Positions 47,460 to 57,121 of a stretch of DNA of 64,000 nt are shown in pieces. How positions within the stretch are numbered: position 1 is the first letter of the stretch; the number at the start of each line of letters is the position of its first letter. The notes beneath the pieces are model-generated. The model was not told the origin of the DNA. It did not search any database and worked only from the letters and a program-made list of their open reading frames with translations. Position numbers and translations under genes: made by a program. Location: contig CAKKNE010000002.1 in the NCBI GenBank assembly GCA_918797485.1, positions 3,004,501 to 3,068,500 of the forward strand, given 5' to 3'. The stretch is from Pelagomonas calceolata (Eukaryota; Sar; Pelagophyceae; Pelagomonadales; Pelagomonadaceae).

Positions 47460-48254
47460 ATGTCGGCGCCCCGGACGGCGCGCACCGTCACGGGCCGCAC
47501 CAACACCGCCCGGAGCGAGGGCTCCGCAACGGGCCGCCGGAAGGCGCTCAACCGCGCCTCGGCGGGCGCGACGCCCCGCGCGCCGTCGCAGCCGGCGGGC
47601 GCGCCGAGCTCGGAGCGGGGCGCCTTCGGGCGCACCCAACTCTCGCGGACGTCGCCTCTTAGAAGTGTATTGCTAGATCCGGAGGTGAATAATTTGCCTC
47701 CAGCTAGGACGCAAACTGAGTACGCAGAATTCGTAAGAACGAGAAACAAAGCTCACAGTTCCTACGACTTGGATGAAGACGGCCAAGTCACAGTTCAGGA
47801 CTACAAGCTCGCGGCGTCCTTAGATGTCGACGGCGACGGTAGATTAGACACGGACCGGCACAAAGAGGGCGGCCTGATCCTCGCGGAGAGATTTTTTGAG
47901 CGCCAGATCGTCCCCGCAAAATTTCACGGCGACTGCTGGACGGCTCGAGAAGGAAGAGAGGGTTTCCAGGAAAACGCGCGGCGCCTCGCGAATTCTCAAC
48001 ATTTCGGCGCGGGCTTGAGGATGCTCGAAATGCGCGAGAAGCGGCTGTTGGGGCGGGCGTCCCTCAACATGACCGCGTGCATGCAGGCCCCAAAGGGCCC
48101 CGACGAGGGCCCGCGGTCGCACCTGCTGGCCCATCGGAAGCGCACGGAGCGATTATTCGGCCAGGCCCAGTTAGATAAGTGGGACGCCAAGCTCGAGAAG
48201 TGGTCGACGAAGCGCGTCTCGCCCATCTCGAACTTGGCGTTCGAGAACGGCTAG
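47460..48254 (+). CDS. EF-hand protein
   Basis: The protein has 264 residues from ATG 47460 (MSAPRTARTVTGRTNTARS). The first 80 residues are low-complexity Ser/Thr/Arg/Ala. At about 120-145 a paired EF-hand-like unit, YDLDEDGQVTVQDYKLAASLD followed by DVDGDGRLD, has Ca2+-loop spacing D-x-D-x-D-G. The C-terminal half is Arg/Lys-rich helix (RMLEMREKRLLGRASLNM; HRKRTERLFGQAQLDKWDAKLEKW). The TARTVTGRTNTARS start resembles Arg-Thr-Ala repeats of protist flagellar proteins. A Ca2+-sensing cytoskeletal role is inferred. Confidence 0.78.
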   Translation: MSAPRTARTVTGRTNTARSEGSATGRRKALNRASAGATPRAPSQPAGAPSSERGAFGRTQLSRTSPLRSVLLDPEVNNLPPARTQTEYAEFVRTRNKAHSSYDLDEDGQVTVQDYKLAASLDVDGDGRLDTDRHKEGGLILAERFFERQIVPAKFHGDCWTAREGREGFQENARRLANSQHFGAGLRMLEMREKRLLGRASLNMTACMQAPKGPDEGPRSHLLAHRKRTERLFGQAQLDKWDAKLEKWSTKRVSPISNLAFENG

Positions 48255-48578
48255 GCGACCTAGCACCCCTTATCAGTAAATCAAGCAGTTCTCCCGCCAA
48301 GCCCCCGTGTGTACGGCGGTCCCGACGTCGACATCGGTACTAGCACGAATCAAGCAGGCACCCGTTATGCGAGATAGCGGGGAGGGAGGAGGGCGGGGCA
48401 CCGATCTCGGTAAGATGGGTGCGGACGGGGGTGTGTACAATCATGGGCTGGCCCTGGGAGAGCGATGGCGACTTGGACTGTCCGCGGACACGGGCGTGCC
48501 CCGGGAAGTGGAATGAGCGCTGCCAGTCTGTGACGGCAGGCCGGGCGTATGGACATTGGCGGGAGAGACACGAGTGCC
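48255..48578. other. 3' intergenic region between convergent genes
   Basis: This 324-base gap contains AATCAAGCAG at 48280 and 48349 but no gene or strong structure. Confidence 0.5.
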
Positions 48579-49952
48579 TCAGACCCGCTCGGCGGCCTTG
48601 CGCACGTCGGCGGCCGCGAGCTCGATGCCGTAGGCCGAGCCGCCGTGCTTCGAGTCGTCCAGGCCCTCGATCTCGATGTTCTCGGGCACGCGGAACCAGC
48701 CGGCCTTCTTCAGGAGGATGAAGAAGGGCGTCATGAGCGCGCCGACCCAAATCGTAATAGCTATGAGGGCGACGAAGTTGCAGGCCAGCATGTTGCCCTG
48801 GCCCGTGTAGAAGAGGCCCCCGACGTCGGCGTTGCCGTAGGCCTCGCGCATGTGCTCCTTTCTAGCGAACAACGCCGGCGCTAGTAGTCCCCAGCAGCCC
48901 GCGAAGTAGTGCACCGGCGTCGCGTTGACGGCGTCGTCGATTTCTAACTTAACTAAAAGCTTGGCACCGAGCGTGTAGAAGACGGCCCCGATCGGGCCAA
49001 TGACGACAGCAGCCCAGGGCTCGACCACGGGGCACGCCGACGTGATCGACACGAGCCCCGCGAGGATACCGTTGCACATCTCGGCCACGTCATAAGTCTG
49101 GGAGAGTTTGTAGTGGATGAATAGGTTCGCGACGCCGCCCGACGCGGCTGCTAGAGTTGTCGTTACGGCAACTCGAGACGCGACCGTCGACACGCCACCA
49201 ATGTATAAGGTGCTACCAGGATTGAAGCCGTACCAGCCGACCCAGAGGAAGAAGGTGCCCAGCACAACCAACGGCATGGAGTGGCCCTTGATGGGCCCCG
49301 GGTTCTCGCCCGCGAAGCGCCCGATGCGCGGCCCGAGCACCGCCGCCCCGATGCCCGCCGCCGCGCCGCCGACCATGTGCACGACGCCGCAGCCCGCGAA
49401 GTCCACCACACCGACGTTCAGCCACGCCGCCCGGTTGCCCGTCGCCTTCCAGGCGCTCAGCCAGCCCGTGCCGCTCCAGACCCAGTGCACCACCACCGGG
49501 TACACGAAGCCCGTCAGGAAGGCGCTGTACGCCGCATACGCCGTCATGGAGCACCGCTCCGCGACCGCACCGCTCACGATCGTCGCCGCGGTAGCAGCAA
49601 AGGCGAACTGGAAGAACCAGTTGTGGTAGCCGTCGCCGCCCTCGTAGCCCTTCGACAAGAAGAAGTAGTTGTTCCCGATGAACCAGTTCTTGTCGCTCCC
49701 CGACTGCCCGTAGGCGAACGCGTAGCCCGTGGCCCAGAACCATATCGCGCCCACGCAAGCATCCAACAAATTCTTCAGCAGGATGTTCTGGGCGTTCTTC
49801 GCCCGGATCGAGCCCGCACACAACATGGCGAAGCCCGTCTGCATGAGGAAGACGAGCGTGCCGCAGTACAAGATCCAGTGCACGTCGATGTCGGCGCTGC
49901 CGCCGAGCACGGCGGCCTTGATGGCGGCCTCCTCGTCGTCCGTCAGCACCAT
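48579..49952 (-). CDS. AMT1: Ammonium transporter (AMT/Mep/Rh family)
   Basis: The protein has 457 residues from ATG 49952 (MVLTDDEEAAI). It has about 11 membrane helices. Family marks are FLMQTGFAMLCAGSIRAKNAQNILLKNLLDACVG, FFQFAFAATAATIVSGAVAER, DFAGCGVVHMVGGAAAG with the first pore histidine (about residue 192), LGTFFLWVGWYGFNPGS, MCNGILAGLVSIT and NATPVHYFAGCWGLLA with the second pore histidine (about 346). Both twin histidines are intact, so ammonium conduction is expected at the plasma membrane. The acidic/Leu-rich C-terminal tail (EIEGLDDSKHGGSAYG) matches the AMT regulatory tail (D-x-x-x-H-G-x-x-A-Y). The upstream open frame is rejected as low-complexity. Confidence 0.96.
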   Translation of the reverse strand: MVLTDDEEAAIKAAVLGGSADIDVHWILYCGTLVFLMQTGFAMLCAGSIRAKNAQNILLKNLLDACVGAIWFWATGYAFAYGQSGSDKNWFIGNNYFFLSKGYEGGDGYHNWFFQFAFAATAATIVSGAVAERCSMTAYAAYSAFLTGFVYPVVVHWVWSGTGWLSAWKATGNRAAWLNVGVVDFAGCGVVHMVGGAAAGIGAAVLGPRIGRFAGENPGPIKGHSMPLVVLGTFFLWVGWYGFNPGSTLYIGGVSTVASRVAVTTTLAAASGGVANLFIHYKLSQTYDVAEMCNGILAGLVSITSACPVVEPWAAVVIGPIGAVFYTLGAKLLVKLEIDDAVNATPVHYFAGCWGLLAPALFARKEHMREAYGNADVGGLFYTGQGNMLACNFVALIAITIWVGALMTPFFILLKKAGWFRVPENIEIEGLDDSKHGGSAYGIELAAADVRKAAERV

Positions 49953-50523
49953 GGTGGATGGTCTCGGTTGAGTCGAAACTGTGAGATGGTCCGCGAAGTT
50001 GCACCTCGAGATTGCCGCTCCGCCGCTGCTGTTGCACTTTGCTGGGGGCAGCCCGCGACGCTGCGGGGGGCGCGGCGGTGGGTTTAATGGATGGCGGGGG
50101 TCGAGGAAAGGGGCCGCGCGTGGGGTTTGAGGCAGCTTACGGTGTCGGCGGGTCGCTGTCACTTTGACACTGCGAGTAGCACGGCGTGCTAGCGATTCTG
50201 AGTAAGATCGGCGGCCTTGGATCCCTGCTGCGATCGCTCGTGGGGGCTCGGCCGGGGCGGCCGCCGCCTGGGACCCGTTGCGTTCTGTTTTTTTCATCCT
50301 AGTGTCTTACGGGCTAGCTCGTGGCGGCTGAGTTTGGTCGAGACGACTGCGCTTGCTATAGCTGTTGCAGCTCGGCGGCCTGCATTTTTCTGTGCATTTG
50401 TGTCCAGTACCGTGGACGAGCGCGTACCGTTGTCTAGATAGGCAACAAGAGCAGCAGTGTGCACAAGTGCTGCTGCTGAACTGAACAACAGTAGTGCACA
50501 AGTTTTGCTCAAAAACCAGAGAG
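49953..50523. promoter_or_regulatory. Divergent promoter region of AMT and VWA8 genes
   Basis: This 571-base gap between head-to-head genes contains the palindromic motif copy at 50299-50318. No defined nitrogen-response site was recognised. Confidence 0.5.
50299..50318. repeat. Intergenic palindromic motif (copy 6)
   Basis: CTAGTGTCTTAC at 50299-50310 is followed by GCTAGC at 50313-50318. It lies between the two divergent genes. Confidence 0.75.
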
Positions 50524-53500
50524 ATGCGCCGCACTGCACCAATGCTGCTCCGGCACCTGTCCTCCGACAGCGTCGACAGCGTGCGCGTCGGGCGCGCCGT
50601 GACACGACTAAGAAATGGAGGCGACTTTAAGCCCGTCGGCGCGCTCGCGACGCTGCCGCCGCGGCTCGGCGCGACGCTCGAGTGGCTCTGCCAGAAGGAC
50701 GCGCTGGGCCAGGACGCGCTGCTGATCTGCGCGCCGGCGGAGCGGGCGCGGGCGCGCCGGGCCGCCTTCGCCTTCGCCGAGCTCGTGAACGCCGAGGCCT
50801 ACTACGTGGGCGTGTCGCCGGACACGGCCGAGGCGGACCTGCGCCAGCGGCGCGAGCTGACTGGTGGGGGGAGCGCGGCCTGGTCCGACGCCGCGCCCGT
50901 CCGCGCGGCGTTGGCAGGGGGCGTCCTGATTCTCGACGGGCTGGAACGGGCGGAGCGCAACGTGCTGCCCACGCTGAACAACCTGCTCGAGAACCGCGAG
51001 CTGGCGTTAGATGATGGTCGGAGACTCGTGCCGGAGTGGCGCCTCGCGCAACTGCGGGAGGAGGTCGACGTGCCCCTGCTCCCCGTTCCACAAACGTTCC
51101 GGGTGATCGCGCTCGCGTCGCCGGCGCCGCCTTTTACTGGAAGAGCCCTCGACCCGCCCCTGCGCTCGCGGCTCCAGGCCCACGTCGTGCCGAGCTTCGA
51201 CGTCGACGAGCTGCCGCCGCACGAGGACCTCGCCGCGGCTTGTGCCGCGTTGCTCGAGATCGAGCGAAACAACGCCGTCGCCGCGGCCGCGTCGCGGTCT
51301 TCAGATACGACGTTCGCCTTCTCCGGCACGGCGATCAAACGCGTGGCGCGGCATGCCTCGGACGCGCGGGCCGTGCTAGAGCGGTGCTACCCGCCGCTCG
51401 CCGGGCGTTATCTATTGGGCAAGGCCGTCTCAAAGGACGCGGTCGAGGCCGTGGACCGCGTGCTCGGGGCCCCGGCGGCGGACGAGGGCGCGGGCCGCGC
51501 GGACGGCGCCCTCTGGCTCTCCGCGACGCAGAGCCGCGCGCTCGCGGCCGCACAATCAGACCTAAAGAACGGCGAGCACGTGGCGCTCGTGGGCCCGGCC
51601 GGCGGCGGCAAGTCAATCATGGCGGCGCGCGTCGCGCCGGCCGCCGCGCGGCTCCAGACCTGCCACAAGGACCTCACGGCGCGCGATTTATTACAGAGCC
51701 GCGCGACGGATCCCGCGACGGGCGCGTCGACGTGGCGCGACGGGCCTATCATCGAAGCGATGCGCGCCGGGTCCTCCGTCATTCTGGACGGCGCGCACCG
51801 TTTACAACGAGGAGTCCTCGCGGCGGCGCTCTCGCGCGCGCTCCACGACGGTATCGTGGACCTGCCCGACGGCTCGCGGCTCGAGGCGGCCGAAGGCTTC
51901 CGCGTCGTCGCCGTCGCCGAGCCGGGAGCGTGGCTCGGCGACGGCGACGTGGCGGCCTGCTTTTCGTCGCACGCCGTGCCCGAGTGGGCCGATGATGATA
52001 TAGAGGCGGCGCTGGCGCACCTCGTGCCGGGCTGCGACGCACGCGCGCTCGCGGCGGTCGCGCGCCGCTCGCGCGAGGACGGCGACGCCGCGACGCGGCT
52101 GAGCATAAGGTCGCTCCTGCGCGTCGCGCGGCGGCTCGCGGCCGGCGAGGCCGACGTCAAGCCGCTGGTCGAGGAGGCGCTCATGGCGGCGTTCCTGCCG
52201 CGGCGGCTGCGGGACAAGGTGGACGACTGGTTCGCCTCGTCCAGTGACGAAGAAGTCGAGGCGACGGCCGCCTGGACCGTCGCTGGAGAAGATGTAAGCG
52301 TCGTGGCGCGCCGCGACGGCGCCACCGCGGCCACGGTTGCGATGCGCGGGCGCGGCCGCGCGCCGGAGCTCGTGCCCTCGTTACCGAACTACGTGCCGAC
52401 GCGCGCGGCCGAGGCGGCCGTCGCGGCGCTCGTGCAGCTCGAGGCCGCGGGCGAGCGCGCCGTGTTGGTGTTAGGCAACCAGGGCGTCGGCAAGAACGTC
52501 GCCGTGGACCGCTATTTATCCCTTTGCGGTGCTGAACGCGAATATTCGCAACTGCACCGCGACTCGACCGTCTCTTCATTAACGGCCACCCCGACGCTGG
52601 AAGATGGAATTCTGAGACACGAGGACGCTCCGTTAGTAAGAGCGGCGCTCCACGGCCGCGTTTGCGTGTTAGATGAGGCGGACAAGGCGCCGACGGAGGT
52701 GACGGTCCTGCTCAAGGCCTTGGTCGCGGACGGCGTGTTGCCGTTGCCGGACGGTCGCATACTGAGAGTGGGGGACAACGTGCACGCCGATTTTAGGTTG
52801 GTCGTGCTGGCGAACCGGCCGGGCTACCCCTTCCACGGCAACGCGCTGTTCCGCGAGTGCGGCGACGCCTTCGCTGGTCTGGTGGTGGACAATCCCGACG
52901 TCGACAGCGAGGTCGCCTTGCTCGAGGACGTGGCGCCGTCGCGGCCCCACGATGAGCGAAGACGCCTCGCGTGCGCGTTCGCCGAGCTGCGCGCGCGGCA
53001 CGAGACCGGTTCGTTAGCCTACCCCTTCTCGATGCGCGAGTGCGCCGCCGTCGCGCGCCACCTTGAATTGTATGGGTCCGAGGACGAGGGCGTGGGCGAC
53101 GCTTTGGCGAATGTCCTCGCGCACGACGCCTACGCGCCGCAGCGGGCCATGGTCGCGGCGGTCTTCGAGGCTCACGGCTTTGAGGGCGTTGCGGATAAGT
53201 TACAAAGGAAGCTCGACGGGATTGTTCCATCAATGGCGTACGACGTGGAGTATACGTCTATCAAAGGGAGCGGCGGCGCGTCCGTGCCGCGGACGGGATT
53301 AAGTGCCCCAAAATTCGGCAAGGTCGACCCGTCCGGCAATCCGCACGTCGGCGGCAACACGTGGGCTGGAGGAAGTGGCGGCTCGGACACCGCGGGACTC
53401 GGCGGGCGGGGCGGGCCCTATCGTTTGTGGGACGGCAAGCACGTGCCGCACCAAGTTTCCGACGAAGCCAAGGCCGAAGTCAGTGAGGCGGCTAGAGCAG

Positions 53501-54423
53501 AAGGTAGGAGGCAGGCCCAGATCGCCCACAAAAAAAGACTGGAGGAGATCGAGGGCATGACCGAAAACGAGTGGGACACCTATAAAGGTATGCTCGATCG
53601 AATCGCGCCGCACGTCGCGTCACTAAGGGAGCAGCTCGGCGCGGCGAAGGATCGCAAGTCCGAGAGGACGTGGTTGCGACGAAGGTCGGACGGCGAACTG
53701 GATGATGATCGCTTGGTCGACGGCGCGGCCGGGGAACGGTTAGTTTTCAAGCGGCGTGGGAAACCGGATCCCCTGGATAGAAAGCCGACGGAAGAGGACG
53801 AGTTCCGGAAGCGGACACTGTTGTTCCTTGTTGATGTCTCAGGAAGTATGTACCGCTTTCAGATGATGGACGGGAGACTGGCACGGATGCTCGAGGCGAC
53901 GATGCTCGTCATGGAGGCGTTGGAAGGGCTCGAGGGCAAGTACGAGTATGCCATACGAGGTCATAGTGGAGAGAGCGATGGGGTCGAGTTTGTCGAGTTT
54001 GGGCAGCCGCCTTCTAACAGAGGAGAACGACTCAAAGTCCTACAAAGGATGGTCGCGCACTCGCAGTTTTGTGATACTGGAGATAGAACTATAGAGGCGA
54101 CGCGGCGGGCCATTTCGGACGTGTCCGCGCGCGGCTTTGTAGATGACGAGGAGGAAAGGAAGCATCTAGTCGTGGCGCTGTCGGACGCGAATTTTAGTCG
54201 CTACGGTTTGGACCCGCGCTGGTGGGCCGAGGCGCTCTCCGATTCCGACGCGGTCGACGCGCATGCGGTCATGGTCGGGTCGATCGCCGACGAGGCGTCG
54301 CTCGTGGCCGGGGCGCTGCCGCGGGGGCGCGGCCACGTGTGCTTCGACGCGGACGAGCTGCCCGTCGTCTTCAAGCGGATCCTGCAGCACGCGCGGATTA
54401 TTGATGATGGGGAGGAGATGTAG
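50524..54423 (+). CDS. VWA8: VWA8-like AAA+ ATPase with C-terminal von Willebrand A domain
   Basis: The protein has 1299 residues from ATG 50524. The N-terminus MRRTAPMLLRHLSSDSVDSVR is a probable mitochondrial presequence. Three dynein-like AAA modules are seen: the first has a degenerate P-loop (LLICAPAERARARR), the second has LVGPAGGGKSIMAAR (about 356), and the third has LVLGNQGVGKNVAVDRYL (about 650) followed by VCVLDEADKAPTEV. After a Gly-rich linker, an acidic/Lys helical part leads to the VWA domain with MIDAS motif LFLVDVSGSMYRF (about 1103). The length is much shorter than animal VWA8 (about 1900), mainly by condensed AAA linkers. Family members are mitochondrial matrix-facing ATPases of unclear substrate. 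Confidence 0.93.
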   Translation: MRRTAPMLLRHLSSDSVDSVRVGRAVTRLRNGGDFKPVGALATLPPRLGATLEWLCQKDALGQDALLICAPAERARARRAAFAFAELVNAEAYYVGVSPDTAEADLRQRRELTGGGSAAWSDAAPVRAALAGGVLILDGLERAERNVLPTLNNLLENRELALDDGRRLVPEWRLAQLREEVDVPLLPVPQTFRVIALASPAPPFTGRALDPPLRSRLQAHVVPSFDVDELPPHEDLAAACAALLEIERNNAVAAAASRSSDTTFAFSGTAIKRVARHASDARAVLERCYPPLAGRYLLGKAVSKDAVEAVDRVLGAPAADEGAGRADGALWLSATQSRALAAAQSDLKNGEHVALVGPAGGGKSIMAARVAPAAARLQTCHKDLTARDLLQSRATDPATGASTWRDGPIIEAMRAGSSVILDGAHRLQRGVLAAALSRALHDGIVDLPDGSRLEAAEGFRVVAVAEPGAWLGDGDVAACFSSHAVPEWADDDIEAALAHLVPGCDARALAAVARRSREDGDAATRLSIRSLLRVARRLAAGEADVKPLVEEALMAAFLPRRLRDKVDDWFASSSDEEVEATAAWTVAGEDVSVVARRDGATAATVAMRGRGRAPELVPSLPNYVPTRAAEAAVAALVQLEAAGERAVLVLGNQGVGKNVAVDRYLSLCGAEREYSQLHRDSTVSSLTATPTLEDGILRHEDAPLVRAALHGRVCVLDEADKAPTEVTVLLKALVADGVLPLPDGRILRVGDNVHADFRLVVLANRPGYPFHGNALFRECGDAFAGLVVDNPDVDSEVALLEDVAPSRPHDERRRLACAFAELRARHETGSLAYPFSMRECAAVARHLELYGSEDEGVGDALANVLAHDAYAPQRAMVAAVFEAHGFEGVADKLQRKLDGIVPSMAYDVEYTSIKGSGGASVPRTGLSAPKFGKVDPSGNPHVGGNTWAGGSGGSDTAGLGGRGGPYRLWDGKHVPHQVSDEAKAEVSEAARAEGRRQAQIAHKKRLEEIEGMTENEWDTYKGMLDRIAPHVASLREQLGAAKDRKSERTWLRRRSDGELDDDRLVDGAAGERLVFKRRGKPDPLDRKPTEEDEFRKRTLLFLVDVSGSMYRFQMMDGRLARMLEATMLVMEALEGLEGKYEYAIRGHSGESDGVEFVEFGQPPSNRGERLKVLQRMVAHSQFCDTGDRTIEATRRAISDVSARGFVDDEEERKHLVVALSDANFSRYGLDPRWWAEALSDSDAVDAHAVMVGSIADEASLVAGALPRGRGHVCFDADELPVVFKRILQHARIIDDGEEM

Positions 54424-54754
54424 TTATATCGTGTAAGAGTACTGTGTCTATTTCAAGTTCCCTTCCTACCGTGCGTCTCCTGGCAAGGCCGTCGATCACC
54501 TGGCTCAGGCTAGTTACGTCGCATGGTTCCCCTACCCCTCCCGCTCCCCCGGCCCACCCGTGGCTGGCTCAGGCTGCGTCTAGTGGGCCTACCTAGCATT
54601 CGGTTGTGCTCTCGCAAATAATCTGCGTGGCCGCGAGGATCTGGGTTCCAGAGAGACCGGGCTTTTGGCACGCGTACTTAAAAAGACCGCCGCGCGGATC
54701 GATTCATAAACTCGCAGAGTCCTGAGTCATACAAACACAACACCAAAAATCACA
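54424..54754. other. Intergenic region with shared 22-base repeat
   Basis: This 331-base gap holds a 22-base stretch at 54502-54523 identical to 29970-29991 and a degenerate CTAGTGGGCCTACCTAGC at 54583-54600. No gene is recognised. Confidence 0.55.
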
Positions 54755-55231
54755 ATGCCTATTTTAATTTACGGCCTCCTCGTTTGGTTTGGCCAGCAAT
54801 TGATTGGGACGTCCGTTATTAACGGCGCGTCCGCGCCCGCGCTCGCTTCGCGGCCGCTGCTGCGAGGGAACGCCGCGCGCCCGCCCGCGAGCGACGAGCG
54901 GCGTAGAAGAATTTTACAGGCGGCGCCGGCGCCAACCGCGACGCCCGCGCCGACGAGCACTAAATCGACCAACGCGACAGCGCGGCCGACGCCCCGGCCG
55001 ACGCCGCCGCCCTGGGAAATACGCAACCACGACCGCGGCTACCGCACCAAGTCGCGCAGCCCCGCGACGTCCTTCGTGCTCGTGCTCGTCCTACTTATTA
55101 TCATCGTGTGCGCCGTGCGGTTCCTCATGTTCGGCCTCGTCCTGTTCGGCGGCTGTTGTACGTGTTGTTGCGAGCGGGGCGCGCGGAAGGACCTGAACAG
55201 GGGCTCCGTGGTCATCCCCGTCACTCAGTAA
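54755..55231 (+). CDS. Small Cys-rich single-pass membrane protein
   Basis: The protein has 158 residues from ATG 54755. A hydrophobic N-terminus (MPILIYGLLVWFGQQLIG) may be a signal anchor or signal peptide. A Pro/Thr/Ala-rich middle (APAPTATPAPTSTKSTNATA, likely O-glycosylated) is followed by one membrane helix (TSFVLVLVLLIIIVCAVRFL) running into LVLFGGCCTCCCERG, a Cys cluster of the kind that is palmitoylated, and a short tail RKDLNRGSVVIPVTQ. The family is unknown; a surface membrane protein is inferred. Confidence 0.7.
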   Translation: MPILIYGLLVWFGQQLIGTSVINGASAPALASRPLLRGNAARPPASDERRRRILQAAPAPTATPAPTSTKSTNATARPTPRPTPPPWEIRNHDRGYRTKSRSPATSFVLVLVLLIIIVCAVRFLMFGLVLFGGCCTCCCERGARKDLNRGSVVIPVTQ

Positions 55232-55284
55232 AATCATTCAGTAGTAGATTCTTAGACGATTGATTGGGGGGAGGAAGGAAGGGA

Positions 55285-57121
55285 CTAGAGCGGGCCGGCC
55301 GTCGTGCCGGGGAGCCGCGGCGTCGCCAGCGCCGACGCCATGCGAGCCTGCTCTTCGAGAGAGGGCGGCGGATCCAAACCGCGGTCCTCGGCGACCTGCG
55401 CGCCGCCCGGGATAGGGAGGTCCCTTCCCCGCTTCTTCGGTAAGGGCCCGAGCTCGGCGTCGAGCTCCTTCAACAACGCCTCGAGCGCGTCCCTCGATTC
55501 CCACTCGATCATGTACTTCATGGAATTCGGGCACTGGCACGAGTAGGCGACGTGGCGCAAGCACACTATATCTTTTTTGGAGCACTCACAACCAACAGCA
55601 CTCAAAAAGCACGTGTGCTGGCAGGCAATGCAAATACGCTTATCATCATACGTCGTCGCCGCTATATTAATAACGTCCGTCTTGTTCGCCGGCGGCGTGC
55701 ATAATTTACTAATGTCGCGCACGCCGCTCGCGTAGGCCGCGTCCCTTAGTTTGAGGTCTTCTACTACCAATCGTCGGAGTTCTTCTCTTAGTATTGTTCT
55801 AGCCTGGCCATCGATCGTATCTCTACCTTCGTTCGCTCGTAATGTAAACATGAGCCGATCATGAGAAATGACCGCCAATCGACCGGACCTCCGATATCTC
55901 TCATTGGCAACTCTAGCGTGCTGGACCCAGTCCGGCGTCGCGAAGTTCACGGCCTCCCCACAATTGAATCCATACGAAAAGCCGCCGTGAAAGGCCTGCG
56001 GAAACGTGACCACAAATTCTCCGGGGTTCTGGCAGATGCGGTGGATCGGCACCTCCAGAGCAGCTAATTTCGCGGGCGAGATCTGGAGGTTGATCCTATG
56101 TAACAAGTCAGGAACTTCTAGTAGTCTTTGCTTGTGGAAGCGGCGGACGACGTCTTCGAAGCGCGCCGCCTCCGAACCGGGGATGCCGTACCACTGCTTC
56201 GGCGCGCCGGTGTGGTGGTAGTTGATGGACTCGAAGTAGTTGTCCTCGTTGTGCCTGCGTGCAACGCTCTCACGTGGCCGCGTCGACGTCTTCATGAAGA
56301 CCACGTCTGTTCTCTAACGAGACGCGTGGACTCTCTGACGGCCGCGTCGACGCCATCGCGGCGACGTGGGCTCATGAAGACGCCATCGACGCGACCGCGT
56401 CACGTTCAAGGTCATTTCTGCGCCGAGCCGCGGACCACGGGAACGTCGCGAAGAGCATGCCCATGTACAGCCACGGCTGCGTCACGCCCGGCAGCGGCGC
56501 GTCGTGGCGTCTCAACAAAAAACCGGGCCAGCGCGCCGTGTTGTTCAGGTTCCAGCCCGACTGTTTTACGTAGGACGGATCCTCGACACTTTGCGGCAGA
56601 TTTTTATCTGAGAGTTGATCGATGTCGACGCCTCGCGGGAAGCCACTCCAAAATTCGTTCACGTCGATGTCGTTGCCATATTCTACATCTAGCTTCTCCC
56701 TTACTTGGTCGACGATGGCCCAGTAGTCCTCCTCGAGGCGTTTCAGTAACGCGTCTCCTTTGAGGTCGGGGTACTTCGCTATTCTTCTAGCATAGAACGC
56801 GTCGGCCATGCGCCGGTACTCTTCCAGGGTGTACTCGCGGCCGTCGCCGAAGGGCTGGCCCTCGCCCAATTCATGGAGCCGCTGCCGCTTCGTCGCAAAT
56901 TTTTTTGTGGAATTCCAGTCCACAGCAGACTCAACCTTCCAGCCGCGCGGCGGGACGATCTTGCAGATGCCGAAGGGCTCGGCTTCTCTCCTGATCGAGG
57001 CCACGTAGCGCAGCGGGTCGCGGAACTGCGCCGCGGTCGGTCTAAACACGGGCGCATCCGGGATGGGCCGGTCGCTCAGCGTGGCGAGCTTCGTCTCGAG
57101 CTTCGAGTTCTCCAGAGCCAT
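55285..57121 (-). CDS. JmjN-JmjC histone lysine demethylase, two exons
   Basis: This is a Fe(II)/2-oxoglutarate-dependent demethylase. Exon 1 (57121-56436) has JmjN (APVFRPTAAQFRDPLRYVASI, about 23-62) and the start of JmjC ending LYMGMLFATFPW. Exon 2 (56254-55285) begins HNEDNYFESINYHHTGAPKQWYGIPG. The join through a 181-base GT-AG intron (56435-56255, phase 2) restores the conserved M-L-F-x-T-F-x-W-H-x-E. Iron ligands are H230, E232 and H318 (in FPQAFHGGFSYG). A C5HC2-like zinc finger follows (CIACQHTCFLSAVGCECSKKD). The order JmjN-JmjC-C5HC2 without ARID or PHD resembles plant-type KDM4/KDM5 relatives acting on H3K4 or H3K9/K36. Exact specificity is open. Spliced length is 551. Confidence 0.92.
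56255..56435 (-). repeat. Introner-like intron in JmjC gene
   Basis: This intron is 181 bases. It contains GCGTCGATGGCGTC and, about 35 bases on, GCGATGGCGTCGACGCGGCC. CTTCATGA and GACGTGGTCTTCATGAAGAC show a second repeated unit. The core is shared with introns at 5.0, 33.1 and 45.4 kb. Confidence 0.7.

Noticed and set aside
49953-50297. N-terminal extension of the ammonium transporter
   Set aside because: Compositionally biased and unlike AMT N-termini; it would also span the palindromic intergenic region's edge.
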